Source: Tillandsia leiboldiana (Eukaryota > Streptophyta > Magnoliopsida > Poales > Bromeliaceae). From it: DNA of 64,000 nucleotides. The DNA is taken from NCBI GenBank assembly GCA_029204045.2, contig JAQNDB010000118.1, positions 62,001-126,000 on the forward strand. Direction: 5' to 3'. This document shows, one piece after another, positions 20,250-31,900 of this stretch. Position 1 is the first letter of the stretch, and every line of letters starts with the position of its first letter. A model generated the notes under the pieces. That model made no database searches, had not been told where the DNA came from, and worked only from the letters and a program-made list of their open reading frames with translations. The translations under genes and the position numbers were made by a program.

Positions 20250-20756
20250 CTAGCAGCCTCGGTAGGTGAACTCCTCCTGTCCGGGCTCTCTGAGGGTCAC
20301 CGTCCTTTCTCTACAATCAATGGTAGCATAATATCGGGATAACCAATCTATACCCAACACTACATCAAAATCTCGGAGCTGGCGTAGGACAAACAAATCA
20401 ATAGGTAAAATCCAGGGTCCTAACTGCACTGGGCAGGACCGACAACACTCATCTACGTGTAACACGTGATCGGGAATCTGAACCTCACGTGCACAAGCTA
20501 ACAGTCCTATCTCTAGCCCATGCAACGATGCAAATTCTCTACTGATGAATGAGTGAGATGCTCCAGTATCAAATAATGCTCTAGCACGACTGGAGGAGAT
20601 AAGGATAATACCTGCCACCACCTGATCAGCCGCCAAGGAGTCTTCTACCTGAGCAGCATATACTCGCCCGCTCGGAGGTGGTCGCCTGTCCGGCTGTCGT
20701 GAAGAGGTGGCCCGATCAGCCTGGCCAAAGCTCCGCGAAGCTCCTGCTACCTGCAA
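20250..20756 (-). pseudogene. pol: Element B aspartic protease fragment
   Basis: 168 codons with active site LFDTGASHSFIS and the later GIDWLSRY. It ends in TAG at 20250-20252 within RGC-stop-S; element A has RGCQS at the same place, so this is another glutamine-to-stop change. The frame continues after it (SARARRMMSRGCTAFLATIVEVPTA region, 20056-20249) towards RT. Confidence 0.82.
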
Positions 20757-21946
20757 AGGCGAAGGAAGTGTCGATGCTGATGTAGGTGCTGTCGATCCTG
20801 CTCTCGGGCAAGACGAAGAGTAGTGCCCGGTCTGACCGCATCAAAAACACCGGCCCTGCCTCTGGTCGCACTGCTGGGGTGCATGGGGTCCACCGCAGAT
20901 GACACATCCGTCAGGATGCCTCTGATGCTGTGGCTGTTGCTGTTGTCTCGGCGGTCGAAATCCTCTTGATCTATGTCCCTTCTGAGGCCCACGGCTCTAG
21001 AGCTGAAATCGTGGTGGCCTCGGAGGTCTCGATCAACTAGGTTGTCCCAAATCAGACGGTGCGGGACGCTTCCCTCCGGAGCTTGTCCCTGGCGCTCCGT
21101 CCCTCTCATTCATAACCACCGCTCCTCGATCAATCCATCGAACATGCTCAATCGCCGCATCCAGAGTCGGCGATCGCTGGGAGTGAACAAACAGATAAAT
21201 GTCCCGATGCAATCCTCTCTCAAAAAGATCAACTCGCTGGGCCTCATCCCGTGCTACATGGGGTACACTGTTCAGTAACTTTGTAAAATTGTGAATATAC
21301 TCTTGAAGTGGTCGATTCCCTTGCTGCAGGCGTCTCAGCTCTCCTTCCAGTTTCTGCTTTGCACTGTCGGGAAAGAAGGCCCCAAGCAGTAAAGCACGAA
21401 ACTTGCTCCAGGTCATCAACTGAACTCCATGAGGTCTAGCTGGACGTACGCAACGCCACCAAGTCTCAGCGTCCTTCTCCAGAAAGTGCGTAGCCAAATG
21501 CACTTGATGCTTCTACTCGATGAACAAGTTCTCAAACAGCTTTTCCATCGCAGCAATCCAGTTTTCTGCCTCCCAAGGCTCCAGACTCTGTCCCGAAAAC
21601 TGTGGGGTATGGAACTGACTGAAGTAGGTCAAACGATCAGTAAGCTCTCGCTGCTCCTGCACTGACAATGGCGCAATCAGGGTCGAAGTTGATGATGCCG
21701 CGATAGGGGGTACAACTGGCGGTGCTGCCGGAGATGCCCTCTGCTCCAGCATGCGCATCACGCATTCCATATTCTCTTCCTGGCGCCTGGCGCCTCCTCC
21801 TGGCGTCTCATCGCCTCTGACATCTGGACTACCTGGGCTCGCAACTCCCGAACCTCACCATGCTATGTCTGCTCTGCCTCTCGCTACTCGAGCTCCTCAT
21901 CTGATGTAGGATGTGCTCTCGTCGCTGCACGACGTCTCGGAGGCAT
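20757..21946 (-). pseudogene. gag: Element B Gag (broken)
   Basis: The start is the ATG at 21946 (MPPRRR). Pieces of Gag lie in the same frame at 21513-21770 and 21033-21503, separated by a TAG at 21513-21515. The capsid-type region is recognisable (WIAAMEKLFE, ETWWRCVRP, AKQKLEGELRRLQQG). A frameshift near 21030-21110 moves the C-terminal part (20747-21109). The CCHC zinc knuckle near 20815-20860 contains a TGA at 20841-20843 where element A has arginine (CFRCGQ), a CGA-to-TGA change. Confidence 0.82.
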
Positions 21947-22223
21947 CGTAGTCTGCTGCACAATACCAAACGTTAGGACACCAAAAAATCTCTTGACCCG
22001 ATCAAGCGAAAGTCAAAAGCATGTTACCCATTCTAAAGTATTATGCTGTCTACAGCCAACATAACCACTTTAGAGAATAATCATGCCAAATCTCTCACCC
22101 CAATCCTCCGGGGGAGTCACGACCCAATCAGGACTCTCGCTAAAGTCACGTCTCTCACGACAGTCATCCTACTGTCCAACCACAAGCCTAGGGTTTCTAA
22201 GTCCTCAATGACCTACAACCTAG

Positions 22224-22235
22224 GCTCTGATACCA
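22224..22235 (-). promoter_or_regulatory. Element B primer-binding site (tRNA-iMet)
   Basis: The minus strand reads TGGTATCAGAGC, 8 bp from the LTR end at 22244. Confidence 0.9.
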
Positions 22236-22243
22236 CTCTAATC

Positions 22244-22976
22244 TGTCATGCCCCGGGGTCGGAACTGCGACCCAGGCTCGCCAACAGATCCGCTATCTGT
22301 ACGGAAATCTCCTCACAGACGAAGCGTCTAACCTGCAAATCAGATCTATAGCTAAACATGTATAAGAGCTGTAAAAATAAAATAAGTAGCTACAGAATCC
22401 CAACACTGAACAGTTGAAGTAACACATCCAAAATAATGGTCATCTCCCAGACTAAAACATAATACATGATACATCAAACCTCTCAGACTGTTCAGTACAC
22501 AAATAAATCTATCAGACAGGGTACATCTACCTCTGACTCTCAAAATAAAACTGGTAAGGAGCTACTCGGCCACGCCCTTACCTCGATCTGCTGCCTCCGC
22601 CCGAACCGGCGACGAAACAGCTACCTCAGGAAAACCTGTCACGACAGCGGGTGTGAGAACTACTGCAGAAGGTAGTTCCCAGTGGGTACCGTCACCAAGA
22701 TCCACGGTATGCCCACTAAGTCTACTGGAGGCAAGACAATAGATATACAGATAGATAATATGAAAGCTGAAATGGAACTACAGCTAATATGCCTCAAGTA
22801 TCATGCTCAAAGGAAAAACTCAACTAAGAACATGCAATGCATCCACTCGCTCACGAGGTGCTCACATCAACCCAAATCTCAATGACTGCCAAATCTGGTC
22901 CAGTCATGCCTGCGCCCCCTAGTGTATCAACTAGGGCCCCTAGTGTATCAACTAGGGTGTCCAATCGGACTATCAT
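22244..22976 (-). repeat. Element B 5' LTR (truncated)
   Basis: Starts TGTCATGCCCCGGGG beside the PBS and matches 6211-6286 and 16309-16545 as well as the Y LTRs to about 22912. Beyond that it holds a 21-bp tandem duplication and then meets LTR piece X at 22977. The promoter-proximal and U3 parts are missing. Confidence 0.8.
22916..22957. repeat. 21-bp tandem duplication
   Basis: Two identical copies (22916-22936 and 22937-22957), each with internal inverted repeat CCCTAGT/ACTAGGG. Present only at this LTR's broken end. Confidence 0.85.
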
Positions 22977-25298
22977 TGTCATGCCCCGGGTGTAAACCAG
23001 AACCCGGGCCCGTCTACAGATCCGCCGTGCACACGGTATTTCCCGCGTACATGAAGCGTCGGTAACCTGCTTAGATATAAAAGATAATAAAAATAGAGCA
23101 TAAAAGCAGAGCTGAACTAAAAACTACTACATCTCAGACCAAAGCTGGAAATAAAGTAAAGAATAACTGTAAATAAATACAAGTATCTCTCCCAGCTCAC
23201 CACAAATATACAAGCAGCTGACTAAAGCCAGACCCAAAAGAGAGTACAATAAGACTGTCTGAGAAGATAAGGGTACATCAAAAGTCCAGCTAGCATACTG
23301 TCGGGTGGACACTCTATCTAGTCCGCTATCCTCTTACCTCGATCCGCTGTTGACGGCCTAGCAACTCCCGCAGAGGACTCTGCAAAACAAAGGGAGAAAC
23401 AAAGAAAAAGACGATGGGGGTGAGAACTACTATAGAAATAGTAGCCTCCCCTAGTGGGTTAAGCCTCAACTCTGACATGCCCACTAGGTCTACCAGAGGC
23501 AAAAAGGAAAGGGAAAGTGGTAAGCTATGAACGATACTACTGAAAGAAAATGAAGCTACCACTACTATGCCTCTAAATGCGGAGTCAGACAGGTGTAACT
23601 ATAATAATGCAACAGTGTATGTGCCTGACTGAATAAACCCAATCAATGGACCAGTAAAAACTTGCACTGCCTGCTCTGCTGCCGAACTCAAGAACCCAAT
23701 AACTGATCGGCACACGGCTCGATCATAAGCCTACCTCCGAAGTGGCACTCGAGGGGAGCGACCCACACGAGTAAAGCATCACCGGGCATATAAAGCCGCG
23801 CCGGTGTGATAACAAACTCAATCACTGTCTGACCCCCACGCTCTAGAGGGGAACTCCCCAACGCTCTAGAGGGGAACTTGATATCTCACTATGGCAGGAC
23901 TGGATCACGACTCTGATCAAAGTGGGAAAACCCATCCACTAGAGGAATCCAATCCCTAATCTGATGCACAAGTAAACATCCAGTCAACCGCCCTATGTCC
24001 GCGGTCGCCGCAATAACCCAAAACCCCAATCTGGTATGACAAACCCACTCAACAAACCCGGCTACACTATCCTACAACCCTGCTCAACCCGAGCAATACC
24101 CCAAGTATCACAATGAAAGGAGAAGAGGTGACAGCATGGTTTCTCCTAAGTCAAATCCCAATGATAGTGTAGCAGTAAATTGGCCTATCTAGATGTCCAT
24201 ACAAGCATGCAAATGTCCTCATCTAGAATAGAAGGAAAAGCATCCACCAGTGCGCTCACATATAATAAATCGTAATGTCCCAATATACTAATCTATTCAC
24301 ATGAATAGTTATGATATAGCAACGAGCTCCAACACTAATGTCTCAAAGTGATGATCTCTATTTGCATAATCACTAAGTACTAACATACAACTGATCATGC
24401 TGTTCCAGATAAATACATACTTTAACAGGAGTGATTATGGCATAATGATCATGTTCAAATACCAATGTCTCAATTACATGGATAGGCTATTAATTATTTG
24501 GTCCCTTTTTGCATGCAAGTTTTATCAATATTTTGTTCAACATTTTCTAACATCGGGATATTCTGATGTTCCTAGTGAGCATACCAAAAGAGAGGGATAC
24601 AACAACCACCCACCTCGAAAAGCGTGACCAACGACAATAAGAGATTCCCCGCTGTCCAAGATCCTCAATCCCCGCAAACCTCCAAAACAGTGAACTACTG
24701 CAAAAATACCGACCGGTGCCCGATTAAACATACAATCAACCATTATCCAAAATCAGGTTAAGAAGAGGCTTTGTTTTCACCTATAGGAGGGACTCCGAAA
24801 AATCCAAAAAAATACCGCTGCGATCGTCGCGTCGAGCCCTTCGAAACGAGTACCTGCACGTCCCAAACCGAGTTTTGTAGGTCAAGATACAAAATCGACA
24901 AGGTGACCACTCAAAAATCCCAAATACAAAATCTGTAGAACTTTGCCCTAAAAAAGTGGGATTTTCACCTTCGGGGAAAACTCAGAAAAATTCAGGAAAA
25001 ATACGATGATGTTCCTTGCGACGCGTAGATACAAAACAAGTATTGGCATGCCTCAATCCGATGTCCGAGCGCGAAGATATCTACGAGATACTCTGGTTCT
25101 GTCCAAAAACCACACAACAAACAGGGGGGTCAAAAGTGCCTCGGAAACCGTGCCAAAAGTCTGGAATACGATGAAACGACCAACATAAAAAAACGAAGCC
25201 CTACCTGTCGTGAAAACGTGGGCGCAAAAATCACCCGAAAATTCCTTCGGGTAGCCCAGGGTAGTCCTCGGACCGAAACGCGACGAACCACCCTAATC
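22977..25298 (-). repeat. LTR piece X (first copy)
   Basis: A truncated gypsy LTR starting TGTCATGCCCCGGGTGTAAA. It resembles element A's LTR but lacks the TATA and U3 part. It includes a duplicated block (GCTCTAGAGGGGAACT at about 23850 and 23871) and a hairpin CTACTAT/ATAGTAG at 23427-23444. No coding sequence is supported. Confidence 0.75.
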
Positions 25299-27954
25299 TG
25301 TCATGCCCCGAGGTCAAACTGCGACCCGGGCTTGCCAACAGATCCGCCATCTGTACGGAAACTGCCGCACATACGAAGCGTCTACCCTGCAAAAGATCTA
25401 TAGCTAAACATGTATCAGAGCTGAAAAGAACAAGTAGCTACAAATCAAAACACTGAACATCTAAAAAAAAACAATTCCTCAAATACAAGTCTCTCAACTA
25501 TGAAAAACAGGTACAACCCTCACCTCTCTCTCAGACTGCCCAGTACAAAAGTGGAAACATAAAAATATAAACAGGGTACATCTACCTCTGACTCTCAATG
25601 CTGGTAAGGAACTAAACGGCCACGTCCTCACCTCGATCAGCTGTCTCCGCGCGAGCTAAGCCGGGACAGCAACCTCAGTAACCTGTCACCGCAGCGGGTG
25701 TGAGATCTACTGCAGAAGGTAGATCTCAGTGGGTACCGTCACCAATATCCACGGTATGCCCACTAAGTCTACTAGAGGCAAACAGATAGGTATGCAAATA
25801 GATAGATAAAAGGTAAGCTGAATGAAAACTACAGCTAATATGTGTCAACCATCATGCTCAAAGGAAACTCTACTATAAACATAATATGCATACACCACTC
25901 GCACACGAGGTGCCCAATCGACCCAATCGAACTGACTGCCTCCTCGGGTCCAGTCAAACCTGCACTTACCTACTGTCGTTACATCCACATAGGACCGGAC
26001 TGACGTAGGGCGTCCGTGACTGCCAAAACTGGCCCAGCCAGAGGGATCGCGTCCGTAACTGCCAAAACTGGCCCAGCCAGAGGGACTGCATCGACAAGTC
26101 GCGATACAAAAGTAACAGCTCCACTCCGGACGTGGCACTCGAGGGGCGCGACCCCACCGAGAAAAAGGTATCCGCGCACTCTGTCGAGCTCAATGTGGCA
26201 CTACAGGCTATAGTCCAAAATCCACGCTCACTCTCAGAACGGAAAGACTAAGGATCCTCAAACATCTCGCACAACGGTCGGAGCACTCTCGATGACTCAG
26301 CTGATCAGCTCTCTCGAATCACGAGATACTAGCAAACTCTACCAACTCGTGGCACCAAAACACACTGGCTGGAGATACTCCACAGCCGGGATCGACTCAC
26401 AACTCAGGGCTAATAAAACTGGTCGGACAACACACAACGACCCGGGACCACCGTCAACCCCAACGGTTCCCACGACACTAGCACAGTCTAAACTCAGCTA
26501 CCGGAATCCACTCAGCCCCCAGGCATGAGTGCAACAATGCCCAACAGAAACCTGACCCCTCGGCCCACTACCTGGGCGAGGCAACACTATGTCCAGGAAA
26601 GATGCAAGTGTGGGATGTCTAATACATAAAGGAACCTAGCCCAAGTAAAGGCTCTCTACTGACTCATCTGTGTCAACAAGCGGCACATGCAGGCTATAAT
26701 CCACGATCAGACAGATCGGAAACTCAATGCTCAAAAGCACAACTCAGTCGGGAAACCTACCACAACTCGATCTGATATGCCCTCACCAACCCCCGAGACA
26801 CTAGTAAAAACATCCATAAGTCAAATAAAATCTCCTCGGCCCCCAGGCACGAGGTTACATGCACCCTGGGACCCTGTCATCTCACTGGCAATCTCGCAGT
26901 TTAAAAACCACATTTAAAAAGCCGATTTTTCCTTAAAACGAGTTTCATGATTTTTAAAAACGATCCCGGTGCAAAAGTAATGCCAACAAAACACGAAATC
27001 CAATGCCAAATAGTATCAGGAGTATACTAAAAATAATCTGGGGTTCTAAAAAATTTTCTAAAAATTCCAGGCAACTATCAGATTTTTATAGCAGTGAAAA
27101 ATGGCATAAATACATGATCAAATTGCATACAATAGCTTTAAGGGCATTCCACACATTTTGGAAGAAATTCCACACCCACCTGGAACGCTTTCCGCAGGCA
27201 AACGCTGAAGTCGGGGAAGCGCCGAACCCTCAAACTGAAGAAAAACCAGAAACCGCGCCGGAGCGTGCCCAGTTTTTTGTGAGGACTCGAGGGAAGCAAA
27301 TAAGGAAAGTGTGTCGCAATGCACCGAATCGCAGTAGACATCGAAGTAGCGTCCTCCAAAAATTCTGGAACTTCTCCACAAGATGCACAACAGAAAGAGG
27401 AAGAAATTCCCTTAAGGGCTCTCCATGCGAAACAACCCAAAAAAACCCAGAAAAGAAGGCCCAAGGGGCCTATTTATAGGCCCAAGCCCAAAAGGGCTAC
27501 TATTGTGATTCGGGCGCACCCTTCGGGCGCCCGAATCTGCCAGTCGGACGATTTCCCCCGTCCGACCTGCGCCCGAACGCCCTGCAAGTGACACGTGTCC
27601 CGAACAGGCAACAACCAGTGCAGGGCCGCTCGGGTGCTGCCACGTGTCGCACAACATGCGTCAAAGGGGTGGTTGGCGCACGCCAATGGCCTGGGCGCCC
27701 GTGGCCGGCCCGCGCGACCCGCCGACGGTCCGCGCCCTCGCCAGCCGCGTCGCCTGCCCCCCACGCCCGCGCCCGCTCCGAGGCTGCTTGGCGGTGCGCT
27801 CCCGGGCCCGCCGCCGCGTGAGCACGCCATCACCTGATGCCACGGTGTCCCGCGCCCGGGTCTATGCACCGCGCGGGGTTTCCGTGGACCGCGCATCGCG
27901 CCGCCGGCCACTCCTGGGGGCGCCACGTTTCGGTCCCCCGCGCCGGGGTCCATG
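25299..27954 (-). repeat. LTR piece Y (first copy)
   Basis: About 2.66 kb, starting TGTCATGCCCCGAGGTC; the best-preserved LTR of the element B family. Features: hairpin TGAGATCTAC/GTAGATCTCA at 25701-25728, a 39-bp repeat in two copies (about 26007-26084), TATA box at 27473-27479, and G-boxes at 27592 and 27641. It ends in GC-rich U3 without reaching the terminal CTTCACA. Other G-boxes seen in the 39-kb and 57-kb copies are disturbed here by indels. Confidence 0.78.
27473..27479 (-). promoter_or_regulatory. LTR promoter TATA box (Y, first copy)
   Basis: The minus strand reads CCTATAAATAGG. Identical in the copy at 38728-38734 and mutated in the copy at 56914-56920. Confidence 0.65.
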
Positions 27955-28391
27955 TGTCCCGCCCCCAAGGTCGAACCGCGACTCGGGCTCTTTGCCAACA
28001 GATCCGCGCCCCTACGGAGAACCCCGTATAGATGAAGGGTCTAACCTACAAAAAGAAGGGATACTAAAGCATATACCGATATACAGATGCTGAACGTAAC
28101 TGCTTGAACAAATAAAATATACAACTGTCCAAAATTACAAATCTGAACCACCAACTACATAAGTCCTCTCAAAATACAACTCTCAAAAGAAAAAAGAATA
28201 TGCAAGATAAGTCCCAAAAACACTGACAGTGCTAAAACATCACCAAAAAGGGAGTACATCTACTCTCTCTGGAAGACGACTGGTAGGGATCTATCTCGCG
28301 ACTTCCTTACCTCGATCAGCAAGGATCAGCAACTGGAGCAGCCTGAACAGGAGTAGAGGTCCCTGGGGAAAAAAAATGTTACGGCTTTTGG
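27955..28391 (-). repeat. LTR piece Z (first copy)
   Basis: A third related LTR start (CCAAGGTCGAA...CGACTCGGGC), cut off where a copia LTR begins. Several one-base differences from the copies at 39201 and 57387 are homopolymer indels. No gene seen. Confidence 0.7.
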
Positions 28392-28675
28392 TGTTGGCAT
28401 ATTTCCGTGAGTCAAGTCAGTGAGTTGAGTCGGAGTCTTAAAGGGATCAAATTGCAATCATCAATCAAAGACTTAGAAAACATTCAACAAGAGCTCAAGT
28501 TGGCACTCAGTGTCTTGAGTCTTGAAGATTGAAGTTGAAGAATTGTGGATCAGTTACATCAATCTCAAGAAGAAAGTATTCAAGAGGATCAGGTATGTTT
28601 AACTAAATAATTGTGGTGATCCGAATACTTTCTTATAGTGTAGCAACACTTGGATCACCACAATCGGACTATCAT
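28392..28675 (+). repeat. Copia LTR fragment (first copy)
   Basis: Starts TGTTGGCATATTTC and matches the first ~265 bp of the copia LTR at 57813. It then ends in a short inverted copy of upstream sequence and 11 bp of foreign sequence before X. Confidence 0.8.
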
Positions 28676-28924
28676 TGTCATGCCCCGGGTGTAAACCAGA
28701 ACCCGGGCCCGTCTACAGATCCGCCGTGCGCACGGTATTTCCCGCGTACATGAAGCGTCGGTAACCTGCTTAGATATAAAAGATAATAAAAATAGAGCAT
28801 AAAAGCAGAGCTGAACTAAAACTACTACATCTCAGACCAAAGCTGGAAATAAAGTAAAGAATAACTGTAAATAATACAAGTATCTCTCCCAGCTCACCAC
28901 AAATATACAAGCAGCTGACTAAAG
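28676..28924 (-). repeat. LTR piece X' (start of second X), copy left of the gap
   Basis: The first ~250 bp of X, interrupted by element C at GACTAAAG. It continues, after the C array, at 52703. Confidence 0.8.
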
Positions 28925-31900
28925 TGTAGCACTCGAGAATTCAAGTATGGTTGCGAGCGAGGAAGCAGATCTAAACCTTAGTGACTTGCATACCGTGCGC
29001 GTATTGCACAGTTTACGGAGCACTATGTCTGCCTTTCGGATCCGAGTCTGATCTCGAAAATCTGAAATCACTAGTGCGACCGTCTCGTCGAATCGATTGA
29101 AAATGATATAAACTAATTGTCGATCCGACGGTCGGATTGTTCAGAAATCAGTAAAGAAGCTTGTGGGGCCCACGACTTAAGTCGTGAATAGTAACCTCCT
29201 GATTTAATTCCCCACCGAGCGAACGTTAGCCGATTCACTGTCTGGAGTCCGAATCTAGCGATTCGGGTAGTCGATTTGAATGGCACCGCCATTCTGAGCA
29301 CAATGGCACTGACGGAATTCGCGTTTAGTGATCCGGGTGCATCGAAGTGCGTGCGTCATACTGCAACTTACAGAACTTTATGGCCCGAGATTTTATTCGA
29401 GCGCTGAATCAAGCAAACAAATACGCTACTTGATAGGTCTCGACGAGCCGGACGTCGTGGCGAAGTCGGTTTCGCATTTTGACGAACCATTCGTCTCGAA
29501 ATGCGTGAAATACGTCGAAAAAAGGGGTATTTTTGTAAAAAGCCCAATATTTTATGTGTCAAATGCAATGAGGTTACTTGGAGAGGGACCTCTATGCATA
29601 AAAGACCTACAGCTATGGACTGAATAGTAATAAACAAGGTATAGAGGGACCAAAATGCAAAGAAAGTGGAAAATTCACTAAATTACCCTACACTAAGGTG
29701 GTGGGTTTGGGAGCGGTTGCAACCGCTTGTCCACGTTCCTCACCACCTCTGCCACGACGCCCACTCCCAAAACCACTCTCCCTCGAGTGGGGTGGCTCGT
29801 AGTAAGGTGGGGAGGCCGGTTATAACAAGGGAAAGTGGACGTTGGAGGAGAGGGGGATCACACAGAGTTTCTTGCACCCAATCCCATCAAAGCTTTCTCC
29901 CACTTCCTCTGCATCCTCCCCGGGGCCGCGCGACGCTGGGAGGAGCGAAACGGGCACCAACCCATCTTCCCCAACTCCGGTGAGGTAAGCCCTCTTTACT
30001 CTTGGAGTTTTAGAGGCCAAGACCTTTGGAAGTGAGCTTTGTAGGTTCTAAGGATGCTCCACGCACAGCCCGAAAATGGGAAGCCATCGTTGGTCGGCGG
30101 CCGAGTTGCACAGCCGAGAGCTCCGCCTCGAGCTATCTTTGCTCCCGGCGACTTTTAATGAAAAGTAAAATGATGGGTTGGGACTGTAGGACCAATAGGT
30201 TCATTTCTGCAAGTTTGGTGGAGTTTGGTTGAGTAACCACGTTGCAGTTTGAAACCCTAGTTCTCGGGTTTTTCATCTTCGGCCGAGCTATGTGCTCCGG
30301 CGCCGGCGGGCCTCCCCACCTCCGGCCAAGTGGTCGAGGAGCTCCCTGGGGATGAGAGGGTTGCATCCATGCCTTTGCATGGCTTCCATGCAGCCCGAAT
30401 GAGGGCCGGCCATGGGTGGCCGAGCTTGAGGCCATTAATGGCGGCCGGTGATCCGGCGACTTCCGACGGCGGGGACAAGGCCAGACCTTCCTAAAACTTG
30501 CTAGGAAGCTATTTCCGCTGTCTTTTCACCCGAAAACCCTTGAGTGAAAAGTTGCCATTGTTGGTAAAAGCTCCAAAACCGAGCTTGCCACCGCCGCGCC
30601 GCCGCCGTGTTCTGTTGCCGGCCACAGGCACAGGAGGTTCTCTGAGGGTGTTAGCACCTGTAGATGCTTTTGTTAAGTCCCAGAACCCTTGGTGGAACAG
30701 TCCCGAATTTCGAGGTTGAGGCATCTTCTTCACTTCGGGCCCCGGCCATCCGAGGGTGCAAGGCGAAAAACCAAATGCTGGGAATGTTGCCTGTGTCCTG
30801 TGGAGCATTTCCCTTCAAGTTTCACAGGATTTGGTCCAGTAATTGCTGAGAACCAGGTCGGGGAATGGCTTGCGTGTGTTGAGAGGAATAGAGCACACCA
30901 CCTGTTTGATGAAATGCCTGAGAGAGGTTCTGTTGGATTTAGGCTTTGAACAGAATATGAAAGTTGCTCAAAAATGTCTCCTGAGCTTGATGCTCACTTC
31001 AGATCAAGTTAGATCTGGGTAGACTGAGGTTGGTGCATTGTATGCGTTGCTAGTGGACTAGGTGTGGATCTAGTCGATCCAGCAACTGCTGGGCTGCAAA
31101 TGAAGCAAGCCCCAGGGTTTTTAGGTTGCTGTGAGCTTAACCCTAAAGCAGATTTTGATTTGGATTGTTAAAAGTGAAGTTATAGGTTAACCACCCTTAA
31201 AAGAATAGGTTAGCCCAAACACTGTTCCGGGCGGTTTGCGAGGCCGCGACAGAGCTCCTGGCTAATTTGGGGTCACTGGACGCGATGCTCGCGTCAGATC
31301 TCGTTTCGTTGAGCCGAAGAAAAAAAAATGCATTTAAGCTATGTTGGAGAGGTATTTTATGGCCCGAAGTTTTCCTCGGGTACCGTGCTGCTGCAAATGG
31401 GTGAGCACGGTGTTCAGCGGGTCGAGTGTCACTTACTGGAAGTGACGGTTCGTAAAATATTATCCCAGTTAAGAGAACGAGCAAAAACGACTCTTATTTC
31501 ATTGTAAATGTGCAATTGGGTAAGACTCTAGGGGTCTAACTGCAATTGTAGCCTCATGGGCTGTTTTGGGCTGTACGCCCATGATCTCTAAACCCTTCGT
31601 GGGAGGCCCAATGGCTTTCGTTGAGCGGAAATCGGATTTCCGGAAAGTGCCGGCAAAATCCCGGGACTTCGGCGAAGGTTGCCGTATAGCTTGCACACAC
31701 AGTGAGTTAGTAGGGATGGATACGAGAGAGAGAGAGGCTATTTTGACTTGGACTTATTATCAGGTACTAGCAGTCAGTCGCTAGCCGGTGAGACTCCCAG
31801 CGGATTTCGGGATCGCTTGTGTTGAGGTGGGTTTACGGTCGAGGCTGAGTATTGTGTTGGTAATCCAAAAAGGGACTTTTTATTATTAATCGGTACTAAC

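Larger units (their letters stand above)
6211..22976 (-). mobile_element. Element B: Ty3/gypsy Tekay-type element split by element N
   Basis: On the minus strand: 5' LTR remnant (22976-22244), PBS, broken gag, protease, RT, then an ORF with RNase H, integrase and chromodomain, then a polypurine tract and the 3' LTR (17277-16309 plus 6286-6211). The 3' LTR is interrupted by element N (6287-16303). The chromodomain at the C-terminus and the RT type place it in the Tekay group. Confidence 0.88.

Noticed and set aside
29113..29301. Conserved 62-codon minus-strand ORF repeated in all C LTRs
   Set aside because: Conservation reflects near-identical copies of the LTR, not selection on a protein.
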